NCBI RefSeq assembly: GCF_013184775.1
Contig: NZ_JAATVV010000006.1
Coordinates: forward strand, 62,001-126,000
Length of the DNA: 64,000 nt
Direction of reading: 5' to 3'
DNA from: Martelella sp. HB161492
Lineage (GTDB): Bacteria > Pseudomonadota > Alphaproteobacteria > Rhizobiales > Rhizobiaceae
Part shown: one piece after another, positions 8,037-19,600 of the stretch
How positions within the stretch are numbered: the first letter of the stretch is position 1
Layout: each line of letters starts with the position of its first letter
Position numbers and translations under genes: made by a program
The notes under the pieces: generated by a model
Database searches by the model: none
The model's input: the letters and a program-made list of their open reading frames with translations, nothing else
What the model was told of the DNA's origin: nothing

Positions 8037-11000
8037 GAACCGGAGGCTCAACCTCCCCGTGATGTTCTGACTGGAAAATCCATCGCCAAACAGCCCGGAA
8101 TAGCCGATTTCGACGTCTGTATTCGCATTCAGCTTGGAGATAAGACCCAGCGTGAATGTCGCCTGATCGGATGCAAGCGGAAGACCGACAACACCGAACG
8201 GACTTCCTCCGACGAACTGCATATGCGACGCCTGATCGAGATTACCATAAGCGTGACGCCAGCCGACCGAAGCGGAGACCTGGCTATTCCCGAGATTGCT
8301 GCCCAGTTCATATGCCGTTCGGACACCGATATTGGTCAGCCCGACGCTGATGTCAGAGCTCCCCCGCGACAGCGCGGCAATTCCGCCACTCTCGGTAAAG
8401 GCACCGCTGTTCTGGTAGATATAGGCAGCCCCGAGATAGGGCTCGACAAACAGATCCTGTGCGACATCAACCCGATATCCGACATCACCATAGATCTGGA
8501 GGAGGCCGACGGTATAGTCCGCCCCATCCTGTTCGTCCAATCCCGAAAAGCTTATCTGCCGTTCGGCCGACACATTCGACCAGCTATAGGCGGTGCCAAA
8601 GGAGGCGCCGATCGCATCCCATTTTCCGCCGCCATAAAGACCGATGGTATAGTCATTGCTTGAGGCCGACGAATTCCGGCCATCGACCTTATAGCTCGAA
8701 CGGCCATAGCCCGCGACAACGCCGAACCGCATTGAATCGAACATCGGAATGTCGCCGCCCACAAAGATGCCACCGACCGGATTGACCATCGTCGCCGAAT
8801 TGCCATCCGATTTAAGTCTGTTCCATGAACCATAACCCGTCGCCCAGAACATGTTGCCGGGGTCAGAATCGTAGGCCGGCTGTCCGAAGGCGGCCGGATA
8901 GTCCGGTTCATCGGCATAATTGCTGACGTTCGAGCGGCTCGAAACCGCGGCATCGCGCTGCGCCTGGTAAATGCGTTTTGAGGTCGCTTCACGCACATAG
9001 CGTGAATTATTGATTATGGCGGCATCAATGGACGCGTAGACTTCACCGGAAAGCTGGTCGAGCGCCGGTCCGGCCTCGTCACTCGGCAGTCCCTGAATAG
9101 TGCCATAGAGCGGGTTTCCGGATCCAAGGCCGTGAACGCCATCGCCGGTATTGCACTGGTTTTCCGTCATGCCATCAAGGCAGAATGTGCTGGAATCGAC
9201 CTCAGAAATATAGAGCTGCACCGTCGAGCCTGTATAGGTCACACTTGCGGTCAGATAGGCTGAATCCAGCTTCGCCTGACTGTCAAAACCAGCAGTCCCA
9301 TCGCCATCCCCATCCGTTGTGGTGACCGAGGCGGACGAAGAAATGATCGTGATCTGCTCGCCATCGCTAAATCCTTTGCCGTCGATTGTCAGATATACCG
9401 TGCCACCGGCAATCGAAACGGCGTCACTCGCCAGAATCTCATCATGGGTACCATCGGTATTCCAGTTGACGTAAAGAGCAGACCCGGAGGCGAAATCGAG
9501 TGCGCCAGTCGACATCGTGGTCGCATCGCTCGTGGTGCCGACAATGATTGAGCCGTCACTGCCGACGCTCACATCACCGAGCGCGCCGGAGCCTCCAAGA
9601 ATGCCGGAAGATACAAAGATCGATCCCCCAAGACTGCCGGACACATTCAACTGTCCAGCGGTCACCGTGGTCACACCGGCGAAAGCAGAACTGTTGCCGG
9701 TCAGTGTTGTGGTTCCAGAGCCATTCAGATTGAAAGCACCCTTCCCGGAAAGCTGGCCTGCATAATCGAAGGCTTCCAGATCCAGAATCTTGAACGCCGC
9801 GCCGGACTTGATGTCGACATCACCAGAAATTGTGCCGTCCTGAACGCCATCTCCGAGCTGAAGCGTGCCCGCGGCAATCGTTGTTCCGCCCGAATAGCTG
9901 TTGGCTGCCGCCAGCACCAGCGCGCCGGACCCGGTCTTCGTCAGGCTGCCGCTTTCAGATGTGACATCGGACAGAACGCCGGACAGAACCTGTTCACCAG
10001 CCCCCACTTCGATGGTGCCGCCATCATCGCCAAGTGCAAATGGACGTGACGAGCTGAAACCCTCAGCAATCGCCAGCGTTCCCCCGTTCAAGGTCACCTC
10101 GCCATTGGACGCGCCGAGATTGGCATCACTGGAAACCAGCAGGCGGCCACCAAGAACAGACGTTCCTCCTGAATAGCCATTGTCCTGGGTGAGCTGCAGC
10201 GCACCGTCCCCCGCCTTCACCAAGGCGCCCGCTGCCGTCGAAGCATCGTCGACGGAACCGGTCAGAACCAGGGTTCCGCTGAGAACGTCGATGGTGCCGC
10301 CGGCTCCGCCAAGCAAAACATCGCGTTCGGTTGAAAAGCCCGTTGAAACCTGCAGTGTGCCGCCGTTCAGGGTCACGTCGCCGTCCGCCTTGCCGAGATT
10401 GGCGTCCTGCGCAACGGCGAGGATGCCGGCAGAAACGACGGTTCCGCCGCTATACTCGTTCTGCGCCGTCAGCGTGAGTGTTCCGGAACCCGTCTTGTAG
10501 AGACCGGCCGTGCCGGTGAGAACGCTGCTGATTGTTGCTGAAATCGAGCCAGCCGTCGCATTGGGCTGATCAACCGCAATTTCAACATAGCTGGCCCCGG
10601 ACTGAGCCGTCAGGGCGAGGCTATCGCCCGTTATGACATAGCCATCGGTCGCAAAGTGAAGGCCGCTGACTGAAACCGGGCTGGCGCCGTCATCTGTGTC
10701 AATCTGCACGGTTCCCGCGGTTGTGCCGGCAAAGACAGCGACCGCACCCGATGCCCATGACGAGTAGTTTCCCGGAGGGTCTTCGGTCCAGTTGTCGTTC
10801 GATAGATTCCAGGTGCCGTCGCCGCCGACCAGCGTCGAGCCACGATTATCGGCATTCCAATAGAGCATGCCCGGTCCGGAAACACTGAGGTAGACATGCC
10901 CCGTCGGCACATCGATAATGGAGACCTCGCTGACGCTGGCGACAGTGACAAATGGAACGATGTTTTCGAGCGCGCCCGTGAGATCGCCGGAATAGGTTAT

Positions 11001-13127
11001 CAGCAGATAGTTGCCTTGCGCCAGTGGCAGCCCGTCGCTGTCAACGGTCAAAGTCAAGCCGGAGGAACCGTTGCCGCCAAGGACGAGATCCTGAACCGCA
11101 AACAGGGCATTGGAGCTGGGAGCGGAAGCATCGAGTGTCGCGATAATCTCCGCCCCTTCCTCTAGCGTCAATGTGCCGGAAATTGTCAGTGTCTCCTGGT
11201 TTGACGAGCTCACGAGGGTGGCCCCATCAACGACCGTGACATTGCCGCCGACGCTACCCCAGCCGCCGAAGGTGGTGCCTGTTGCCATGACCACGTTCGA
11301 AACGAGTCCGCCGCCTTCGCTGCTGTCACCGAGATAAAGCGTGCCCGATGTGAGTTTCGTTTCGCCGGTAAAGGACTTCAGGCCGGTTAGCACGAGCGTG
11401 CCGGTGCCCGTCTTCTCCAGAATATTGACCAGACTGCCATCGACGAGATCCACCCCGATGGTGGCATTCGCCCCATCGGCAACATCGATGGTCGCAACGC
11501 TGGCCGAATAAGGCTGAAAGGCGAGACTGCCGCTGCCCGTCAGCTTATAGCCTTCTGGCGTCGCCGGTGTTTCGAGAAACTGCAGCGCGTCGAAATTCAG
11601 GTCATCGCTGACCGTCACAGTACCGGCGCCTGATCCACCGAAGATACCGACGGACTGAGACCAGACACGGTTGGAGTCGGTGCTGGCCGAACTATCCGTC
11701 CAGTTGGCGGTATGGCTGTCCCAGGTGCCGCTGCCACCGAGCAGCACGCCGCCGTCGATGGGATCCGTGCTGCCATTCCAGTATTGCGCGAGCTGTCCGG
11801 TCGCGGGGTCAAGGACCACGAGCCGCACCATGCCGCCATCGGTCAGAAGACGATACGGCTCTGATGTTGATCCATTAATCGTGATCGCCGTATCCGTCTC
11901 ATCGAATGACCCACTGAGACTGCCGCTTTCATATTGAATGATATTGTATATGCCTGGTGCACCCGTGGCAGTTATGGTTATCGCGCCGCCGATGGTGAGG
12001 CTGCCGGTGCTGATCAAAGGAATGTAGGAATTTGTCTGATCCAGAGGCGCGATGAGCTGAAAGTTTGTCGAGCCGTTGCCCGTCTTGTTCAGCGTCAGCG
12101 ATGTGCCGAGCCCCAGGGTTGACCCCGAAATGCCGGTGATCTTGGTTCCCTGGTAGAAGGAGACATCGCCACCGATGCTGCCTGTTCCTGTTAGATTCAC
12201 ACTATTATTGACTTCGGTCTGGCCAACATAGTCGTCGCTGATCGAGTCCATCGTGAATGTTTGTGTCACCCCGCCGCTGAGTGCGTAGATTTCCACAAGT
12301 GCGTCGGTATCGGTTGAATCCTTGCTCGAAATGATGTTGCCGGCGCTAAAGTTGCTGCCGCCGCCCCTAAGATCGACACTGAACGTACTTCCTGAATCCA
12401 GAACAGTCCCGCCGACAAGCTTGGCGGGACCATTTGTCGAACCAATGATAAGACGACTTCCATCAAGGATGTATGTCGTGCCGGTATATTCCTGATCGGC
12501 GTGCATAAAGAAGGCAATGCCGCCAGCTATGCTTAAGTTATTTGCCAGCTCTCCAGCTGAGTTTTGCCCGTCTTTGATTACGGTGGTTTCAAGCCCGCTG
12601 AAAAAGTTTACTGGATCCGGGACCGCATCACCTTCAATAACAGCGGTCGTTCCGGTGTCAGGGGAAATGGAAAGATGCCCGCCCAAAAAATTGTATGCGT
12701 GATCACTCGTTTGATTGCTGAGATCCTGATCGATATGGATCTTTTCGAATTGGATCACGTCGAGGACCGTGACATTAATTCCGGAGGTATTTTTATTTGA
12801 AAAAACGGCCGTCATTCCAGTCGTGTTTGACCAATAGTAAAAGTCATTTGGGGGCGTGCCGGTGTATGGAGTTTTTGTCCAGTTGTTATCGGTCGCGCTC
12901 ACGCTCCAGCCACCGTCCGAAATGCTGTCGTTAAGTGAGCCAAACCAATAGAGTGTATCGGCAAAAGATGGCTTGGCTGAATAGATTTCGATCAGAGAAA
13001 TCAACGACAGCAATGTCCCGGAGACCAGCCTCCCTGACAGGCGTTTTCCAGTTCGCAGCTGTTGACGTGCCTTACCACAAGTAATGACAGACCTAGAAAC
13101 AGTATTCCTATTTGATAAAACGCTCAA
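8034..13127 (-). CDS. Giant autotransporter adhesin-like protein, three YWN/PATR units
   Basis: About 1,697 residues. I place the start at the TTG at 13127: GCAGGGGG lies 5 bases upstream, as for the paralogue at 19630, while the GTG at 13133 overlaps that ribosome site. A signal peptide runs to about residue 57 (KPSFA-DT). The passenger holds three cap motifs at about residues 60, 447 and 755 (LYWFG, QYWNG, LYWNA), each followed by GG.GTW, NWT and AVF/GTV strands. PATR beta-solenoid repeats follow (for example TKTGSGALVLAAANSYSGGTT), dense at 850-1200. An autochaperone-like segment (NPLYGTIQGLPSDE...YVREATSKR) precedes a beta-barrel from about 1425 to the terminal SLRF. Two cysteines (STFCLDGMTENQC) just before the barrel are unusual for such passengers. 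The protein is expected to be exposed on the outer surface; adhesion or aggregation is the typical role. Confidence 0.92.
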   Translation of the reverse strand: MSVLSNRNTVSRSVITCGKARQQLRTGKRLSGRLVSGTLLSLISLIEIYSAKPSFADTLYWFGSLNDSISDGGWSVSATDNNWTKTPYTGTPPNDFYYWSNTTGMTAVFSNKNTSGINVTVLDVIQFEKIHIDQDLSNQTSDHAYNFLGGHLSISPDTGTTAVIEGDAVPDPVNFFSGLETTVIKDGQNSAGELANNLSIAGGIAFFMHADQEYTGTTYILDGSRLIIGSTNGPAKLVGGTVLDSGSTFSVDLRGGGSNFSAGNIISSKDSTDTDALVEIYALSGGVTQTFTMDSISDDYVGQTEVNNSVNLTGTGSIGGDVSFYQGTKITGISGSTLGLGTSLTLNKTGNGSTNFQLIAPLDQTNSYIPLISTGSLTIGGAITITATGAPGIYNIIQYESGSLSGSFDETDTAITINGSTSEPYRLLTDGGMVRLVVLDPATGQLAQYWNGSTDPIDGGVLLGGSGTWDSHTANWTDSSASTDSNRVWSQSVGIFGGSGAGTVTVSDDLNFDALQFLETPATPEGYKLTGSGSLAFQPYSASVATIDVADGANATIGVDLVDGSLVNILEKTGTGTLVLTGLKSFTGETKLTSGTLYLGDSSEGGGLVSNVVMATGTTFGGWGSVGGNVTVVDGATLVSSSNQETLTISGTLTLEEGAEIIATLDASAPSSNALFAVQDLVLGGNGSSGLTLTVDSDGLPLAQGNYLLITYSGDLTGALENIVPFVTVASVSEVSIIDVPTGHVYLSVSGPGMLYWNADNRGSTLVGGDGTWNLSNDNWTEDPPGNYSSWASGAVAVFAGTTAGTVQIDTDDGASPVSVSGLHFATDGYVITGDSLALTAQSGASYVEIAVDQPNATAGSISATISSVLTGTAGLYKTGSGTLTLTAQNEYSGGTVVSAGILAVAQDANLGKADGDVTLNGGTLQVSTGFSTERDVLLGGAGGTIDVLSGTLVLTGSVDDASTAAGALVKAGDGALQLTQDNGYSGGTSVLGGRLLVSSDANLGASNGEVTLNGGTLAIAEGFSSSRPFALGDDGGTIEVGAGEQVLSGVLSDVTSESGSLTKTGSGALVLAAANSYSGGTTIAAGTLQLGDGVQDGTISGDVDIKSGAAFKILDLEAFDYAGQLSGKGAFNLNGSGTTTLTGNSSAFAGVTTVTAGQLNVSGSLGGSIFVSSGILGGSGALGDVSVGSDGSIIVGTTSDATTMSTGALDFASGSALYVNWNTDGTHDEILASDAVSIAGGTVYLTIDGKGFSDGEQITIISSSASVTTTDGDGDGTAGFDSQAKLDSAYLTASVTYTGSTVQLYISEVDSSTFCLDGMTENQCNTGDGVHGLGSGNPLYGTIQGLPSDEAGPALDQLSGEVYASIDAAIINNSRYVREATSKRIYQAQRDAAVSSRSNVSNYADEPDYPAAFGQPAYDSDPGNMFWATGYGSWNRLKSDGNSATMVNPVGGIFVGGDIPMFDSMRFGVVAGYGRSSYKVDGRNSSASSNDYTIGLYGGGKWDAIGASFGTAYSWSNVSAERQISFSGLDEQDGADYTVGLLQIYGDVGYRVDVAQDLFVEPYLGAAYIYQNSGAFTESGGIAALSRGSSDISVGLTNIGVRTAYELGSNLGNSQVSASVGWRHAYGNLDQASHMQFVGGSPFGVVGLPLASDQATFTLGLISKLNANTDVEIGYSGLFGDGFSSQNITGRLSLRF

Positions 13128-13397
13128 TTTCACCCCCTGCGTTACAATAATAGACTGATTCTCGCCATTATTGCCAAAAAGACTGTTTAATATTTATAAA
13201 CATGTCGTTTTATTGTCAATTAAATTAATTATGTCTTTTTTACTTGAAGTATTGCAAGTAATTTGTCGGGGCGTCGCCCTCGATCGCAGCCAGAAAATAG
13301 AGGATTGCGGTGCGGTTTCATTGCTTTGCGATAGCCGGAATGCTGCCCCATGCCGCCTGGACCGTTTCGCCGAGCAGACTCGGTTGCGCTGCTTTCG

Positions 13398-13493
13398 CTA
13401 GCGCATCGTTCTTTTCGAAGAGAAGGATGCGTAGATTCAAAAAGATAGCGCGCCGTGCATGCAAAAGGACGCACGGCGCGCTAAAGCGAATCG
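13398..13493 (-). repeat. Rhizobial-type mosaic palindromic repeat, copy 2 (inverted orientation)
   Basis: It reads in the opposite direction to copies 1, 3 and 4. The long palindrome is TAGCGCGCCGTGC (13454 region) paired with GCACGGCGCGCTA ending at 13493. The second palindrome is CGCATCGTTCTTTTCGAAGAGAAGGATGCG. Both halves are present. Confidence 0.75.
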
Positions 13494-13597
13494 CCGGCTC
13501 CAGACGGCAAGTGAGGCCGTCTGGTCGGCATTCGTTGTCATGGCCGTCGGGCCCAGAAAGAGAGGGCTGGCTGCATCGGCTGCAGCTATGAACCTGT

Positions 13598-13628
13598 CAG
13601 GCCGGGACGCTGTCCACGCCCCGGCCTG
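13598..13628 (-). terminator. Terminator hairpin after the second giant autotransporter
   Basis: CAGGCCGGG (13598-13606) pairs perfectly with CCCGGCCTG (13620-13628) across a 13-base loop, 17 bases beyond the minus-strand stop at 13646. There is no T-run. Confidence 0.6.
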
Positions 13629-13645
13629 TTGTTCTCGTCGCCCGC

Positions 13646-16600
13646 TCAGAAGCGGATGCTGAGCTTGCCCGATACGGTCTGGCTGTCAGATCCGCCGCCG
13701 AACAGACCGGTATAATTCACCCCGAAAGACACTGTGCTGCTGAACTGGGTCTCCCAGCCAAGGTTCAGCACGGCCTGGTCTTGTGCCAGCGGCGTTCCCT
13801 CTATCATCTGCATGTCGCCTCCGGCGACAAAGCCGATATTGGCAAAGGGTTCGATATCGCCATAGGCATGGCGCCAGCCGATGGCACCGCTCAGCTTGTT
13901 CTGCGTGGCGCCGATATTGACATCCCAGCCACCCCGAAGGCCGATGGTCGAATAGCCGGTATTCATATCGCTCCCCAGCATGTTCAGAGCCAGAAGTCCG
14001 CCCGCCTCTCCCATGTCATCAGACTGATAATGCACATAGGCGGCGTCGGCATAGGGCTCGAGCTGAAGGCCACTGCCGAAATCGAAGGTATAACCCAAAC
14101 CGCCAAAAACCTGGAAGGTTCCGGCGCTGTAATCACCTTCGAGATCATCATCGAAGTAGCTGAGGTTGATGGTACGGCTTGTGGTGATATCGTGCCAGGT
14201 ATAGGCCGCGCCGAAATTGGCTCCGATGGCACCCCAGTTGCCACCACCATACATGCCGAACGTGACATCATTGCTGTTGCCACTGCTATAATGGTCGTCG
14301 GCCTTGAAGGCCGACTGGCCATAGGCGCCGAGGGCGCCGAGGCGGAGATTGCCGAAGGCTGCAGCATCAGCGCCGAATATGAAACCGCCGACATTGTTGG
14401 ATGCGCCGGCAATTCCGGCATCGCTGTCGCCGTCAAAGCTTGACCACGCGCCATAGCCGGTGGCCCAGAGGTCGATGCCGCTATTGGCTTCCATGAAGCC
14501 GTCGAAGGCCGGGCTTGTTGCGGTCGGCTGGGCAGCATAATTTGAGACCGTCGAGATCGCCTGGCCAGTCGAAATCCCGCCTGAGATATCCCGGATATGC
14601 TGGCCGGTCACATCCCGCACATAACGGCTGTTTGCGACCATCGCCGAAGCCGTCGATGCGTAGATGTCGCCAGAGATTAATTCCGCCGCCCTTTCTTTTT
14701 CAAGAGAATCGGTTAGAGCGAAGGAAAACAAGAGTTCGTGCGTTGGGTCGAGGGAAAGCAGGGAGCTAGCCACGCGCCTGGCATTGCCTTTGTATGAATA
14801 GGCCTCCGTTGCCAGATAATCCGTATTTGCGACAACCTGTGCTTGAACTTCATGTTCTACATCTGTTTTTACCCAAACCAAACTTAATTGGTTGCCGAAT
14901 TGCTGCGGTTGGAAGGATAAATCGTTTTTATAATCGATAACATTTGCCGAGCTTATGAAGGTAAAGATGCCACCTGCTTCTGGGACACCGTCGAATTGGA
15001 CTCGAATGGTTGCGTTATCGAAAGTCGCGTCCGTCACGTTAATAAGCGCTGAATCCCCTGTTGAGGAATCGGCTCTAAAAACGGCCTCTGTTGATTCGAG
15101 AGATAGCGACGTGAACGTAGCCCTGGCAGTAGCGCTCGCGTTTTTTTGAAAATCGAGCTTGGCGCTGCCTGAAATAGTTACATTTCCCGCCGTCACATTA
15201 TCGGAAAGATACATGGTTGAGATGTCACCCTTGTTTGTAGTGACGGTGAGGTCTCCAAGAAGCTTCGAACCGGCCTTCATCGTCAGATTGCCGCCCGAGA
15301 AAGTTGTTTTACCGGTGAAGGTGTTGGAACTTCCACTAATCGTGATCGTCGTGTTGTTACCGCCGAGCAACATGGTGCCTTCGCCGGAAAGTATGCCAGA
15401 GAATTCAAACGTCGAACGGTTGGACATCGCCGTTTGCAACGTGGAACCGCTGTCGATCTGAATGTTCGTCGATCCAGGCAACGGCGTATTAGCGCTAGTG
15501 CCCGCCAGTTTAAGGGTCGAACTGCCAGTAATTTGAAGATCAAACGTTCCGGTGTTTTGTGCATACTGCGGATCGAGGGTCAAAGTGCCACCACCCGTGA
15601 CGACCAGATTTGATTTGATATCCAGTTGCGCGTCAAATGTGACGGTTTTGTCGCTTGCAACGCTAATATAGGCTTTACTGTCGCTTGATTTCGCGCCGTT
15701 AAGGTTGAGTGTGCTTTTGTCATCCGCTGATTCGAGGGTGTAATCCTGCAGAAAGTAAAGGCGGGCGGCAGAGATTTCGCCGTCCTTGAAGTCGACGGTG
15801 ACGGTACCTGCGTTACCAGAGAAATAGCCATAGCCACCGTCATACCAGCTATTGTCAACCGTCTGCTGTTCGCCGTTCTTGTCTGTCCAGGTCTTGGAGG
15901 TGGCAGTCCAGGTTCCGGTGCCACCATTGCCTTGTGGAGAACTCGGACCTTGGCCGTCTGCGTCCCAATACAGGCCGGCATATTCGGCTCCCGTCAGCAG
16001 GACGATATAGCTTCCGATGCCATCGCTCCTTGCTTCGGTCCGGCTGAAAACGGCATATTTTTTGTTGTAGGTTGAGGTGTCGAAGCCCGTCGCGTCTCCG
16101 GTGAGAGACGTATATTGAATGAGCTTGTATTCGCCGTCTGCCAGCTGGGTACTTGTGTCGATCGTCAGCGTTTCGTTTGTGTCCAGGGCCAGCGTCTTTG
16201 TTACAATAAGGCTGCTCGAACTTGCACTGCCCAATTTGACTTCCAGAATCGAATTGTCTTTGAAGGTGAGGCTGTCCGTCATGGTCAGTTGCGAACCGGC
16301 TTCGCCGTAGAGCGTGCCGCCGTCCTCGATCGTAATCTGACCACCGAGTTTTCCTGTCCCGGTCAGGATGCCGTTATCTTCGACGTTTGTCTTGCCCGTA
16401 TAGCCCGAGCTATCTGAGTTAAGTGCGGTCAGACCGGTTTCAACGTTAAACTGGCCCGCGCCGCTCAGTATATTTGATGAACCAAGGGTGATGGCACTAC
16501 CTGTCGCTGTGGTGCCTGAGGTGTTATAGGTGGCGAAGGTACCCGAACCAACCGAAATCGCGCCGCTCAGCGAGCCACTCGTCGTGCTGCTCTTCACCAG

Positions 16601-19600
16601 GCGCAGAGTACCGTCACTAATTTTTACCGTTCCTGTTACCGTATTGGCAGCGCCTAGCGCCAGATCGCCGTCGCCTGACTTGGTGAAACCGTCCGTACCG
16701 GAAAGTACAGTATTGATGGTTGCAGTACCGGTCACGACCGAGATTTCAACGTCGTTGCCGCCTTCTTTCTTCAGCATGATCGTCGAGCTCGCATTCGCGC
16801 TCGTCAGCACATATCCGGCCGTGGAGAATTCCATGCCCGCAACGGTTATGCTGCCATAGGTCGAGCTGTCGACCGTGACGGTACCCGCAGTGCCGGCAAA
16901 TATCGCGGTATTGTCATTAACCCAATATTTCTGATCGCTGCCGTCCGAATCCGACCAGTCCTTCTTTGTGGTATAAGAAGTTCCGTACCAGGTGGATGTA
17001 CCGCCCAGCGTGGCGGCCGAGTTACCCTGATCTGGGTTCCAGTAGTAGTCTTGTCCGGACGAGGTGACGGTCAGATACAGAGAGGTCGAATTTGTATAAA
17101 AGCTAAACGTGCTGGAGCCAGTGTATTTCTTATTGGCGTAAAGCGCGGAGGCGTTAACCGAACTGCCGCTGGCGAATGTCATGAGATAATAGGTGCCATC
17201 ACCTAGCGTTGCGCTGCCGAGATCAATAACGGTCGTGTCGGCAATGGTGGCCAACCCGGTGACGATGATAAGCGCTGCGGATGCGCTAGCATTCGGCGTT
17301 GAACCGAGAGTGGCATCGAAGGTCGAGTTGCTGGCCAGGGTTATCGTGCCGGTGATGTAAAGCGGCGCAGTCGCTGTGCTTCCGGCAATCTTCGAGCTTG
17401 CATCAATCGTGACGTTGCCGCCAATTGTTCCGGAACCTGAAAGTGAGCCGGAACTTTCGACCGAGACATTGCCGCCCAGCTTCGCAGACTGGAGGGCAAG
17501 CGTGGCGCCGGATACGGTCGTCGCGCCGGTGAAGGAACCGCTGCTACTTGTCAGAGTGACCATGTAACTCGTTGACGACGATCCGGTGACTTTGAAGCTG
17601 CCGGTCCCTGATAGGACATTGCTGAATGTCTGCGTTGTCGCTGACGGGTTAATGGTAAAGGTTGCGCCGTTGTTGATGGAGACCGTGGATGAAGCGTTCA
17701 GCGCGCCGGCCGTGCTCCCGTCTCCGAGCTGCAGGATCCCCTCGGACACTGTCGTGGTGCCGCTATAGGTGCTGTTTTTCGAATTGAAGATCAGAGTTCC
17801 TGACCCGGTCTTGGTGAGGGCGCTTGCCGTGTTGCCGGTGCTGACTGCTGTGCCATTGACAATGCCGACACTGATGGTTGCGGTTACACCGGAATCGACC
17901 TCTATTGTGCCCGCGACGTCGGAATATGGCGCAAGCGAAAGTTCATTGGTGCCGGAGGACGCAGCCGCAAGCGTATAGAATGTGCCGTTATCCGTCGCAC
18001 TGAACTGCAACCCGGCAAAGGATTGTGTGCCGACAACGGTGACAGTTCCGCCCTCTTTACCTTCAAAGATCGCCAGCGAATTCGACCATACGGTGTTCGT
18101 GCTGCCAGTCGAGTCCGTCCAGTTTTGGGCACTGCTTGTCCAGCTGCCACTGCCGCCATCGATAACGCCGTTATCCTCGTGGGTGCTGACGGGATCGCCA
18201 TCCCAGTACTGCCCTGCCAAATCGCTTTCGCCCAGAACGACAAGGCGTACCAGGTTCTGGTTCGTCAGGACATAACCCTTCACATTTGAAGGCAGAGTTG
18301 AAATGATTGAGCCGTTCGATAAAGTTCCACTGTAACTAATAATAGCGTAAATTCCGGCATCGGCATTCGAGCTGAACGTGATGTCGAGATCAACACCATA
18401 GAGAGAAAGATCTTTTGTGATGAAGAGCGGTTGCGCCTTGTAGCTCGCGTCGAGCTTGGCATTGATGTCTACGGCTGGGAGATCGGTTGAAGTTCCGGTA
18501 TTGAAGTTCAGAGCGCTATTGCCAAGCGTCAGCGTCGTGCCGCCCGTTCCGGAAAGTATGCTGCCACGGTTAAAATTGACGGTGCCATAGATTTTGCCGC
18601 TACCCGTGAGCTGCGCACCGCTTGCAACCGTGGTCGTTCCGGTGAAGCCGCTCGAGTCTGAGTTAAGAGTGACGATCTCTCTTTCGGCATCTCCGCCTTG
18701 AATCATCAAAATGCCACCGCCCGCGCCAGTGACTAGATCCGAGATTTGATTGGCCGTGCTGAGGGTCGTTTCCCCGTAGTTTTTGATGGTTAATGTGCCC
18801 CCGGATGCGATTGCGATCGCGCCGGTAACCGATCCGTTGAATTTGCCAGCGTTACTGGTGCCTTCGCCAAGATATAACAGCGCTCCGGCAGCAATGGATG
18901 TCGTTCCTGTGTAGGGCATTTTTGTTTCATAGAAGATTCCGGAAGTGCCGGTGATCGCGATATCCGTTGCTTTGACCCCGTCTCCATTTTCTCCGTCTAT
19001 AATGGGGACATAAATCGGAACACCAAGTGCGGCCGTTACCTTTTGGGTATTGCCATAATATATTGTTGAAAATGTCTTAGCATCTGCCGGAGAAATGACC
19101 AGCTTTGTACTGGTATCGTCTGAAACATAGTATTTGATAACGAAGGGCTGGGATTGATAATTTAGGTCGCCGAGATCGAAGTTTATGGTGTCAAATGTAA
19201 CTGCGCCGGAAACATATACAGTAACGACACCACTAAACGATCCTCCATTTAAAGTGCTCGTTTCGACCGAGAAGTTCGCAACCATGCCCGGCTGATTTTT
19301 CCAAAATAAGTCGGCCTGCGTTGTCGCGCTTGTGGGCTTTTCTCCTAGCCACGCCTGGCCTGATGTATAATCGGTATCGGTTGTCCAGATCCCGTCGGAA
19401 TTTGCATCGCCAACCCCCCACCACCAATAGTCTGTCAGGTCATCGGCGCGGGCCTCGGACGCTGCGATGCCCGCCAGAAGCATGCTGGTCAACGCGGTGC
19501 TGGTGAGCAGGCCCGGTAATCCTCTCCGTCGGGAGGAGCGGCCACTTCTCAGTGACGGCGCTGCATATTCTATTGCACTGCGCGTTGTTTTCGACTGTTG

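Larger units (their letters stand above)
13128..13645. other. Intergenic region between two autotransporters
   Basis: About 500 bases with no credible gene. 13140-13260 is very AT-rich, unlike the rest of the window, and probably contains the minus-strand promoter for the first giant autotransporter. The remainder holds a mosaic repeat and a terminator hairpin, both listed separately. Confidence 0.6.
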
